Assembly (NCBI RefSeq): GCF_003259365.1
Contig: NZ_QLLY01000004.1
Location: 434,001-498,000 of the forward strand
DNA length: 64,000 nucleotides
DNA from: Streptomyces sp. PsTaAH-137
GTDB lineage: Bacteria; Actinomycetota; Actinomycetes; Streptomycetales; Streptomycetaceae
Direction of reading: 5' to 3'
The notes under the pieces were generated by a model. It had not been told where the DNA came from and did no database searches. It was given only the letters and a program-made list of their open reading frames with translations. The first letter of the stretch is position 1, and each line of letters starts with the position of its first letter. Shown here piece after piece: positions 16,156 to 23,865 of the stretch. A program made the position numbers and the translations under genes.

Positions 16156-18552
16156 TCAACGGTCCACTCTCTCACCCGTGCTCGACGGGGCCGTGCTTTC
16201 GGAAGCGGTGTCAGCCACCGGGTCACTCGGCTGCTGCGGGACGTCGGCCCGTGCGGGGGATGCCGCCTCGTCCTCGGGCTCCGCCTGCGCGGCCGGTTCC
16301 GCATCGTCCCGCGGGCCGTCGTCCGTGCCGTCCGTACCCGGCTCGTCCGGCTCCCCGGCCTTCTCGACCGCGGCGCGCTTGCGATGGGTGTACATGCGGA
16401 ACCCGGCCAGGACCAGCAGCAGGACGCCGCCGGCGATGACGAGCATCACGGTCGGCGTGACCTCGGTGACGTCGACCTGGAAGGCGATCTGCTTGCCGTA
16501 GGGCTGGTTGTCCTCGGTGAGGAGCTGGGCGTAGACCCAGACCGGGCCGGTGGCCTTGGCCGTGGTGGTGAACTTCACGGACTGGCTGTGGCCACTGGTG
16601 ATCGTCACCTCCTGCTCCTGGGAGGCGCCGTCACCGATCTTCAGACGGGTGCCGTTGTCGGACGTGAGCCGCAGCTTGAGGTGGTCGACGTCCTGCCACA
16701 GGTTGTTCTGCACGGACACCGGGATGGTCGCGCTGCGCCCGGAGAGCTTCACCTCGGACTTGTCGATCAGCGACACCTGGTCGGTGAGGCCGGACAGATA
16801 CTCCGAGACGCCGGTGCGGAAGCCGTCGGAGGCCGCCGTCCTGCCGCGCCAGGACGTGGACATCTCCCGGTCCACGGCCCGCCCGAACGGCGTCACCACG
16901 CGGGATTCGTCGGTCAGGACGACCTTGAAGTTCTCCAGCTCGCGCTGGGTGGCCTGGATCTGCTCGAAGGCCGACTGCGGCAGCTCCTGCTTGCGGAGCT
17001 TCGAGGGGTACGCGCGTGAGGACGGCACAGTGGTCGTCGCGCCCGGGTCGGGCTTCGCCGAGGCGGTCGCGGACAGGCTCTGCGACTGCGTCCAGGTGCC
17101 GCCCTGGAGCACCGCCACGGCCTTGGCCATCGTCTGGGCCTGGCTTGCCGTGGGCGTGCGCTGCGGGGCGATCACGGCGGTGCGCTGACGGTCCGTCTGC
17201 CGGTCGAGCATCAGGCTCTGGGCGAGGAACTCCTGGACGGCGAGCGTGGAGTGCTCGGCGCTCGTCAGGTCGCCCTGGAAGGCGGTCGACAGGCGAGCGT
17301 CGGCGACCACCGCTGTGGTGCCGCCGCCGATGGGCCGGGCCGCGGACGGCGTGTACGAGAGTTTCTCGGACTCACCGAAGCTGTCGCTGCGCGCGATGAT
17401 CTTGTTGGCGCCGGCGGAGGTGGCGACCTTGACGATGTCCCGGTCCACGGCGCCCTCGACGGGCCACGCGTAGGAGGCGTCCGGCGTCACGTGGAGGATC
17501 GTGTCCACGGCCCGCACGGCGGCGTCCGTGGCGTCCTTGAGGTGGCTCAGCGAGCCGGTGACCTTCGTGCCGCTGTGGGCCAGCGAGGCCAGATCGGGGT
17601 CGGCGAACGGCAGCGTGACCACCTTCTGGTCCTGCACCGCCGCTTGGAGGTCCTTCAGCCACTCGTTGGCCACACCCTGCTGCCTGCCCGAGGTGAGCTT
17701 GCCGTCCGCTCCCTTGACCTTGTACGCCTCCGTCATGGCGTCGACCGAGGCGAGCAGATCGGGGTCGATCACCCAGGTGACGTCCAGCGCGCTGCCGAGC
17801 GCCAGCATCTGCTGGAGGCGGCCGCCCGGGGCGATCTCCTTGGCGAGGTCGTCGTTGCCGAAGACCGCGGTCTGCGTCTCGTTCGTCCCCGTCTCGGCGG
17901 TGAGGCCGGTCTCGGAGATCAGCGGCCACAGGACCGTGGTCCTCGTCCTGGTGCCGGCGGCGTCGGGCTGCCACGGCAGGAACGTCCGCTGGATGCCGAG
18001 CGTCTGCTGGTACGGGGCCGCCGCGGTCTGCCCCATGAGGGCGGCGCTGATCTGGTAGACGCCGTCGGCGCCCAGGTTCAGCGCCTTCACGGGCACGGAC
18101 AGCGTGAAGTCCTGGGTGACCCCGGGCTCCAGCTTCGCGAACTTCTTCGCGTACTTGCCCGGGACCTCGGAGCCGTCCGGGGAGCCGCCCGTCCCGTTCT
18201 TCGCCGCCTGGTCCAACGACGAGCGCCCGGTGTACGACGTGCCGACCCGCAGGCCGATGTGCGCGTCGGTGACGGCCTGCCTGCCCTTGTTGGTGACCTT
18301 GCCCTTGATGGTCAGGGTGTCGCCGGAGACCGGTGCGCTCGGCGACAGCTCGTTCACCGCCACGTCGACCGTGCTCGTGCCGGTCGCCGCCGCGCTCGCG
18401 GCGGCAGGGGCGTCGGCCTGCGCGGGTGCGGTGCCGACGAGCAGTGCGGGCGCCGCGAGGAGCGGCGCCGCGGCGAGCAGAGCTCCTGTGCGCCGCAGCA
18501 GTCGGCGGGCAGGTGAGGGATTCATCCCTGGGTAGTCTGCCGCCTCGGCCAC
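16156..18552 (-). CDS. secreted, membrane-anchored DUF6049 family protein
   Basis: The 798-residue protein has a basic, hydrophobic signal peptide (ARRLLRRTGALLAAAPLLAAPALL) ending near APAQA, a large external region of beta domains and a single C-terminal transmembrane helix (VTPTVMLVIAGGVLLLVLAGFRMYTHRKRA) followed by an acidic cytoplasmic tail. The family is conserved in actinomycetes upstream of murJ (Rv3909-like in mycobacteria), which suggests a role in envelope growth, but its activity is unknown. GTG 18552 gives the longest product; ATG 18525 would still leave a complete signal peptide. Divergent from the cca gene. Confidence 0.85.
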   Translation of the reverse strand: MAEAADYPGMNPSPARRLLRRTGALLAAAPLLAAPALLVGTAPAQADAPAAASAAATGTSTVDVAVNELSPSAPVSGDTLTIKGKVTNKGRQAVTDAHIGLRVGTSYTGRSSLDQAAKNGTGGSPDGSEVPGKYAKKFAKLEPGVTQDFTLSVPVKALNLGADGVYQISAALMGQTAAAPYQQTLGIQRTFLPWQPDAAGTRTRTTVLWPLISETGLTAETGTNETQTAVFGNDDLAKEIAPGGRLQQMLALGSALDVTWVIDPDLLASVDAMTEAYKVKGADGKLTSGRQQGVANEWLKDLQAAVQDQKVVTLPFADPDLASLAHSGTKVTGSLSHLKDATDAAVRAVDTILHVTPDASYAWPVEGAVDRDIVKVATSAGANKIIARSDSFGESEKLSYTPSAARPIGGGTTAVVADARLSTAFQGDLTSAEHSTLAVQEFLAQSLMLDRQTDRQRTAVIAPQRTPTASQAQTMAKAVAVLQGGTWTQSQSLSATASAKPDPGATTTVPSSRAYPSKLRKQELPQSAFEQIQATQRELENFKVVLTDESRVVTPFGRAVDREMSTSWRGRTAASDGFRTGVSEYLSGLTDQVSLIDKSEVKLSGRSATIPVSVQNNLWQDVDHLKLRLTSDNGTRLKIGDGASQEQEVTITSGHSQSVKFTTTAKATGPVWVYAQLLTEDNQPYGKQIAFQVDVTEVTPTVMLVIAGGVLLLVLAGFRMYTHRKRAAVEKAGEPDEPGTDGTDDGPRDDAEPAAQAEPEDEAASPARADVPQQPSDPVADTASESTAPSSTGERVDR

Positions 18553-18746
18553 GCGCTCGTCCGTCCCTCGTCGTCGTCAGTGGTCGCAGATGTGTCCACG
18601 CATCGTAACGAGCAGGGCTGGGCTTGAGTGCCTGGGTCCGCCCCGCAAGATCGTGCAGCCAGGGTAGGGGGCCGCAATCATGAGGACGCCGCGGCCCCGG
18701 CTAACGGTTCGGCCCGGGTGGTGAGAGGCACGTACCCTGTCCTGTT

Positions 18747-20219
18747 GTGCCGAACGCCAATGAAGACAACCCCAGTGCCCTGAGCCAGGTGCAGCACCGC
18801 GCGGTCAGCGAATTGCTGCGTGTCTCGCCTGTCGCAGACGATCTCGCCCGCAGATTCCAGGAGGCCGGGTTCTCTCTCGCCCTGGTCGGCGGTTCGGTCC
18901 GGGACGCACTGCTCGGCCGGCTCGGCAACGACCTGGACTTCACCACCGACGCGCGCCCCGAGGACGTACTCAAGATCGTCCGGCCGTGGGCCGACGCGGT
19001 CTGGGAGGTCGGGATCGCCTTCGGCACCGTCGGCTGCCAGAAGGACGCCCGGGTCGACGGTGAGGACCAGAGCTTCCAGGTCGAGGTCACGACGTACCGC
19101 TCCGAGGCGTACGACCGCACCTCCCGCAAGCCCGAGGTGTCGTACGGCGACTCGATCGAGGAAGATCTCGTCCGCCGGGACTTCACCGTGAACGCGATGG
19201 CCGTCGCGCTCCCGGAGAAGGACTTCATCGACCCGCACGGCGGTCTGAAGGACCTGGCCGAGCGGATCCTGCGCACGCCGGGCACCCCCGAGGACTCCTT
19301 CTCCGACGATCCGCTGCGGATGATGCGTGCGGCCCGGTTCGCCGCGCAGCTCGACTTCGAGGTGGCCCCGGAGGTCGTCGCCGCGATGACGGCGATGGCC
19401 GACCGGATCGAGATCGTCTCCGCCGAGCGGGTCCGGGACGAGCTGAACAAGCTGATCCTCTCGGCGCACCCGCGCAAGGGCCTCACCCTGCTCGTCGACA
19501 CCGGTCTGGCCGAGCGCGTCCTGCCCGAGCTGCCCGCCCTGCGTCTGGAGCGCGACGAGCACCACCGGCACAAGGACGTCTACGACCACACGCTGATCGT
19601 CCTGGAGCAGGCGATGGCGCTGGAGACCGACGGCCCGGATCTGACGCTGCGCCTCGCGGCCCTGCTGCACGACATCGGCAAGCCCCGCACGCGCCGCTTC
19701 GAGAACGACGGCCGGGTCTCCTTCCACCACCACGAGGTGGTCGGCGCCAAGATGACGAAGAAGCGCATGACCGCGCTCAAGTACTCCAACGAGCTGGTGA
19801 AGGACGTCTCCCGCCTCGTGGAGCTGCATCTGCGCTTCCACGGCTACGGCACCGGTGAGTGGACGGACTCGGCCGTACGCCGCTACGTACGCGATGCCGG
19901 ACCGCTCCTGGGGCGGCTGCACAAGCTGACCCGCTCCGACTGCACGACCCGCAACAAGCGCAAGGCGAACACGCTCTCGCGGGCCTACGACGGTCTGGAG
20001 GAGCGCATCGAGCGTCTCCAGGAGCAGGAGGAGCTGGACTCGATCCGCCCGGACCTCGACGGCAACCAGATCATGGAGACGCTGGGCGTTTCTCCGGGGC
20101 CGGTGATCGGTCAGGCCTACAAGTTCCTGCTCGAACTGCGTCTGGAGAACGGGCCGATGGAGCACGACGCGGCGGTCGCGGCGCTCAAGGAGTGGTGGGC
20201 GGACCAGGCGCAGGACTGA
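18747..20219 (+). CDS. cca: CCA-adding tRNA nucleotidyltransferase
   Basis: The enzyme adds or repairs the 3' CCA end of tRNAs from CTP and ATP. The 490-residue protein has the class II nucleotidyltransferase motif GGSVRD (48-53) and LDF metal-binding strand (NDLDFTTDARPE), the RRDFTVNAMA segment, RMMRAARFAAQL, and an HD domain with LLHDIGKPRTRR (His308-Asp309). Poly(A) polymerases share this fold, but in Streptomyces this gene product behaves as the CCA enzyme. It starts with GTG 18747. A 36-bp palindrome containing parS follows the stop. Confidence 0.92.
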   Translation: MPNANEDNPSALSQVQHRAVSELLRVSPVADDLARRFQEAGFSLALVGGSVRDALLGRLGNDLDFTTDARPEDVLKIVRPWADAVWEVGIAFGTVGCQKDARVDGEDQSFQVEVTTYRSEAYDRTSRKPEVSYGDSIEEDLVRRDFTVNAMAVALPEKDFIDPHGGLKDLAERILRTPGTPEDSFSDDPLRMMRAARFAAQLDFEVAPEVVAAMTAMADRIEIVSAERVRDELNKLILSAHPRKGLTLLVDTGLAERVLPELPALRLERDEHHRHKDVYDHTLIVLEQAMALETDGPDLTLRLAALLHDIGKPRTRRFENDGRVSFHHHEVVGAKMTKKRMTALKYSNELVKDVSRLVELHLRFHGYGTGEWTDSAVRRYVRDAGPLLGRLHKLTRSDCTTRNKRKANTLSRAYDGLEERIERLQEQEELDSIRPDLDGNQIMETLGVSPGPVIGQAYKFLLELRLENGPMEHDAAVAALKEWWADQAQD

Positions 20220-20235
20220 CGCGCTCTTCGTTGAC

Positions 20236-20271
20236 CTCTGGGCTCTGTTTCACGTGAAACAGAGCCCAGAG
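20236..20271. terminator. 36-bp perfect palindrome with parS at its centre
   Basis: The arms CTCTGGGCTCTGTTTCAC and GTGAAACAGAGCCCAGAG are exact reverse complements with no spacer, starting 17 bp after the cca stop. The middle 14 bp (20247-20260) are an exact parS. As RNA it could form a long hairpin between two converging genes, so it may serve as terminator and ParB site at once. Confidence 0.7.
20247..20260. other. parS site
   Basis: Exact GTTTCACGTGAAAC, the core of the 36-bp palindrome after cca. Confidence 0.95.
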
Positions 20272-20290
20272 TCGTTGAAGGGGTGGCGTT

Positions 20291-20304
20291 GTTTCACGTG
20301 AAAC
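20291..20304. other. parS site across the transporter stop codon
   Basis: Exact GTTTCACGTGAAAC. On the minus strand it encodes the last residues (Phe-Thr) and the TGA stop of the MFS gene. It lies 30 bp from the previous parS. Confidence 0.95.
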
Positions 20305-21553
20305 GACGGTGACGGCGCATCGTCAGCGCAACGGCGGCGTAGACCGACGCCACCAGGACCACGAGGGGAACCGAGCGCCCGTCCGGCGGCAGCATCAGCG
20401 CCGCCACTCCGGCCGCGCCGACGAACGACGCGTTGAACAGGACGTCGTAGACGGAGAAGATCCGGCCCCGGAAGCCGTCGTCGACGGACGACTGGACGAC
20501 GGTGTCGGTGGCGATCTTGGCGCCCTGCGTGGACAGCCCCAGGACGAAGGCGGCGACCATGGTCGGGCCCGGCTCGAAGGGGAGCCCCAGGGCGAGCTCC
20601 AGGACGGCGGCGACGGCAGCGCAGATCGCCATCCAGCCTGCCGGTCCGAAGCGTCCTGCGGCGGCCGGAGTGATGACGGCGGCGACGAAGAACCCGGCCC
20701 CCGAGATCCCCACCGCCGTACCGAGCAGGGCCAGTCCCTGCGCGTCCGTGGACGACCACGCGTACCGGCACAGCATCAGCACCATGACGAGCAGGGCGCC
20801 GTAGCAGAACCGCATCGCTGTCATCGCGGCCAGAGCGCGCGCGGCGGCCGGGCGGGAGGCGAGGTGCCGTACGCCGGAGACGAGGTCCTGCGCCGCGCCG
20901 GACAGCGCGGAGGCGAGGCGTGGCCGCACCAGCTCGGGGTCCGGTCCGAGCAGTTCTACGTTCATGCGCAACGAGGCGAGGGCCGCGCAGAGGTAGAGGA
21001 AGGCGCCGAGCAGCACGACGGCCGCATCCGAGTCCGAGGCGGCGATACGCACCACGAACGCCAGACCGCCGCCCACGGTCGCGGCGAGCGTCCCCGCGGT
21101 CGGGGAGAGCGAGTTGGCGACGACGAGGCGGTCGGCGTCGACCACGCGCGGGAGAGCGGCCGAAAGGCCCGACAGAACGAATCGGTTGACCGCGGTGACG
21201 CAGAGCGCGGAGGCGTAGAAGAGCCAGTCGGGCGCGTGGCTCAGCATGAGGGCGGCCGTCGCGGAGGCGAGCACGACGCGGAGGAGATTGCCGTAGAGGA
21301 AGACCTGCCTGCGGCGCCAGCGGTCCAGCAGGACGCCCGCGAACGGTCCCACGAGCGAGTAGGGCAGCAACAGGACGGCCATGGCGGAGGCGATCGCCGC
21401 CGGGGAGGTCTGCTTCTCCGGGGAGAACACCACGTAGGTGGCGAGCGCGACCTGGTAGACGCCGTCGGCCCCCTGGGACAGCAGCCGCAGGGTGAGCAGG
21501 CCCCGGAAGTCACGCAGACACAGCAGGACACGCAGGTCACGGACGACAGCCAT
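20294..21553 (-). CDS. major facilitator superfamily transporter
   Basis: The 419-residue protein has 12 predicted hydrophobic helices. The loop between helices 2 and 3 reads GVLLDRWRRRQVFLYGN, an MFS motif A variant (G-x-x-x-D-R-x-x-R-R). It resembles MFS_1 or MFS_3 exporters, but the substrate cannot be told. I chose ATG 21553 (MAVVRDLRVLLCLRDFRGLL); an upstream in-frame ATG would add 21 unlikely residues. It converges on cca, with two parS sites in or beside its 3' end and a third behind its start. Confidence 0.85.
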   Translation of the reverse strand: MAVVRDLRVLLCLRDFRGLLTLRLLSQGADGVYQVALATYVVFSPEKQTSPAAIASAMAVLLLPYSLVGPFAGVLLDRWRRRQVFLYGNLLRVVLASATAALMLSHAPDWLFYASALCVTAVNRFVLSGLSAALPRVVDADRLVVANSLSPTAGTLAATVGGGLAFVVRIAASDSDAAVVLLGAFLYLCAALASLRMNVELLGPDPELVRPRLASALSGAAQDLVSGVRHLASRPAAARALAAMTAMRFCYGALLVMVLMLCRYAWSSTDAQGLALLGTAVGISGAGFFVAAVITPAAAGRFGPAGWMAICAAVAAVLELALGLPFEPGPTMVAAFVLGLSTQGAKIATDTVVQSSVDDGFRGRIFSVYDVLFNASFVGAAGVAALMLPPDGRSVPLVVLVASVYAAVALTMRRHRRFT

Positions 21554-21642
21554 GGGGCACAGCCTCACATACGAGGAAGGCCCCCGGCGCACGAGAGTGC
21601 GATCCAGGGGCCTCACCAGCCTCGGGCGACGAATGCCTCACG

Positions 21643-21656
21643 GTTTCACGTGAAAC
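21643..21656. other. parS site
   Basis: Exact GTTTCACGTGAAAC between the MFS gene start and the ino1 stop. Confidence 0.95.
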
Positions 21657-21687
21657 ATCCGGGCCGGCCGTCAGGAGAAGTCGGCGC

Positions 21688-22770
21688 TCAGCGCTCGACC
21701 TCGCCCTTGATGAACTTCTCGACGTTGCTGTAGGCCTCGTCGTCGAAGTACTGCACCGGCGGGGACTTCATGAAGTACGAGGACGCGGAGAGGATCGGGC
21801 CACCGATGCCGCGGTCCTTGGCGATCTTCGCGGCGCGCAGGGCGTCGATGATGACACCCGCGGAGTTCGGGGAGTCCCAGACCTCGAGCTTGTACTCCAG
21901 GTTCAGCGGGACCTCACCGAAGGCGCGACCCTCGAGGCGGACGTACGCCCACTTGCGGTCGTCGAGCCACGCGACGTAGTCGGACGGGCCGATGTGGACG
22001 TTCTTCTCGCCCAGCTCACGGTCACGGATCTGCGAGGTGACGGCCTGCGTCTTCGAGATCTTCTTCGACTCGAGGCGGTCGCGCTCCAGCATGTTCTTGA
22101 AGTCCATGTTGCCGCCGACGTTGAGCTGCATGGTGCGCTCAAGACGGACACCGCGGTCCTCGAACAGCTTCGCCATCACGCGGTGCGTGATGGTGGCGCC
22201 GACCTGCGACTTGATGTCGTCGCCGACGATCGGGACGCCCGCCTCGGTGAACTTGTCCGCCCACTCCTTGGTGCCGGCGATGAAGACCGGAAGAGCGTTG
22301 ACGAACGCGACCTTGGCGTCGATGGCGCACTGCGCGTAGAACTTCGCAGCGTCCTCGGAACCGACGGGCAGGTAGCAGACGAGAACGTCGACCTGCTTGT
22401 CCTTGAGGATCTGGACGACGTCGACCGGGGCCTCGGCGGACTCCTCGATCGTCTCGCGGTAGTACTTGCCCAGACCGTCGAGCGTGTGGCCACGCTGGAC
22501 CTGGACGCCCGAGTTCGGGACGTCGCAGATCTTGATGGTGTTGTTCTCGGAGGCGCCGATGGCGTCGGAGAGGTCGAGGCCGACCTTCTTCGCGTCGACG
22601 TCGAACGCGGCGACGAACTCGACGTCACCGACGTGGTAGTCGCCGAACTGGACGTGCATGAGGCCGGGGACCTTGGTCTCCGGGTCAGCGTCCTTGTAGA
22701 ACTCGACGCCCTGCACCAGCGAGGCGGCGCAGTTGCCCACGCCGACGATGGCTACGCGAACCGAACCCAT
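21688..22770 (-). CDS. ino1: inositol-3-phosphate synthase
   Basis: The enzyme converts glucose 6-phosphate to 1L-myo-inositol 1-phosphate using NAD, feeding phosphatidylinositol and mycothiol synthesis. The 360-residue protein is the short actinobacterial type: NAD loop [16 protein letters not shown] at the N-terminus, [33 protein letters not shown], the LNVGGNMDF signature and [19 protein letters not shown] 22770 gives [13 protein letters not shown], the family start. It lies 43 bp downstream of padR on the same strand, so the PadR regulator may control it. Confidence 0.95.
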   Translation of the reverse strand: MGSVRVAIVGVGNCAASLVQGVEFYKDADPETKVPGLMHVQFGDYHVGDVEFVAAFDVDAKKVGLDLSDAIGASENNTIKICDVPNSGVQVQRGHTLDGLGKYYRETIEESAEAPVDVVQILKDKQVDVLVCYLPVGSEDAAKFYAQCAIDAKVAFVNALPVFIAGTKEWADKFTEAGVPIVGDDIKSQVGATITHRVMAKLFEDRGVRLERTMQLNVGGNMDFKNMLERDRLESKKISKTQAVTSQIRDRELGEKNVHIGPSDYVAWLDDRKWAYVRLEGRAFGEVPLNLEYKLEVWDSPNSAGVIIDALRAAKIAKDRGIGGPILSASSYFMKSPPVQYFDDEAYSNVEKFIKGEVER

Positions 22771-22813
22771 TCCGGTTGCTCCCTGTGTGTACTGGTGAAG
22801 TCCTGAGCGGACT

Positions 22814-23494
22814 TCACATGGCGGTGTCATCGGACGGATCCGGCCGGGTGCTGTCCCGGTGCCGGGGCAGGCCGCCCGTCTCTCCAGATGTGTCCTGCTG
22901 AGCTGCGCTCTCCGGGCCCGACCGTCGCTGGTCGCGTCCCGCGCGCTCGCTCTCGATGAGCTCGTTCAGCCAGCGCACTTCGCGCTCCACGGACTCCATG
23001 CCGTGCCGCTGCAGCTCAAGCGTGTAGTCGTCCAGGCGCTCCCGCGTGCGGGCGAAGGAGAGGCGCATCTTCTCGAGGCGCTCCTCCAGCCGACTGCGAC
23101 GGCCCTCGAGGACTCTCATCCGCACATCGCGTGACGTCTGCCCGAAGAAGGCGAATCGCGCGGCGAAGGTCTCGTCCTCGTATGCATCGGGGCCGGTCTG
23201 CGCGAGCAGGTCCTCGAAGTGCTCCTTACCTTCCGCCGTCAACCGATAGACGATCTTGGCGCGACGCCCTGCGAGTGGTGCGGCATGGGCGTCGGCGGGA
23301 CCAGGACCCGATTCCTCGATCAACCAGCCGTTGGCGACCAGCGTCTTGAGGCAGGGATACAGCGTCCCGTAACTGAAGGCACGGAAGACCCCCAGCGACG
23401 TATTGAGTCGTTTGCGCAGCTCATAGCCGTGCATCGGGGACTCGCGAAGCAGTCCGAGTACGGCGAATTCGAGGATGCCGGAACGTCGGCTCAT
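22814..23494 (-). CDS. PadR-family transcriptional regulator
   Basis: The 226-residue protein has the PadR winged helix at the N-terminus ([25 protein letters not shown], then [19 protein letters not shown]). A helical C-terminal dimer domain rich in Arg/Glu follows ([34 protein letters not shown]). The first gene of a likely padR-ino1 operon, it has an inverted repeat of ATGTATCG 53 bp upstream that fits autoregulation. PadR proteins usually repress in response to small molecules; the ligand here is unknown. Confidence 0.92.
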   Translation of the reverse strand: MSRRSGILEFAVLGLLRESPMHGYELRKRLNTSLGVFRAFSYGTLYPCLKTLVANGWLIEESGPGPADAHAAPLAGRRAKIVYRLTAEGKEHFEDLLAQTGPDAYEDETFAARFAFFGQTSRDVRMRVLEGRRSRLEERLEKMRLSFARTRERLDDYTLELQRHGMESVEREVRWLNELIESERAGRDQRRSGPESAAQQDTSGETGGLPRHRDSTRPDPSDDTAM

Positions 23495-23865
23495 CGTCGC
23501 CTCCTCACTGTCGCGGGCCCATGTATCGACTCTTTATGTCGTGCTGATGTATCGGCTCGATACATCTCGACGATAGAACGACCCTGCGACTCCGACAAGA
23601 GGGATCACGGTGAACGGCGTCACATCACCGATTCGCACGAAGTAACTTGCCTGATTTGGGGTGAACTTCGGCCCTAGGTGGGTTTTGACGGTGCGTAGTC
23701 TGTCCGCCATGCAGACCACCGGGAACCGAGTGACGCCTGAGGGCGTCGTCGTCCCGGGTGCAGTACGGGTGAGCGCCGGAAGGTGCGCATCCGTACGTCG
23801 GGGGGACCGGAAACCAGCCGTCGTCCAGGCGCGCCAGACGCGCCTGCCCGAGGAGTAGTCGTTCG
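23495..23865. promoter_or_regulatory. padR-PBP divergent intergenic region
   Basis: This 371-bp gap holds promoters for padR (left) and the penicillin-binding protein (right). The only clear motif is the ATGTATCG operator near padR. No open frame here is convincing. Confidence 0.5.
23521..23565. promoter_or_regulatory. probable PadR operator
   Basis: ATGTATCG (23547-23554), a 3-bp spacer and CGATACAT (23558-23565) form a perfect inverted repeat. A further ATGTATCGA half-site lies at 23521-23529. PadR proteins commonly bind ATGT...ACAT dyads, and this lies directly upstream of padR. Confidence 0.65.

Noticed and set aside
13999..17019. 1006-codon plus-strand frame
   Set aside because: Antisense to murJ and the DUF6049 gene, low-complexity Gly/Asp/His/Arg composition.
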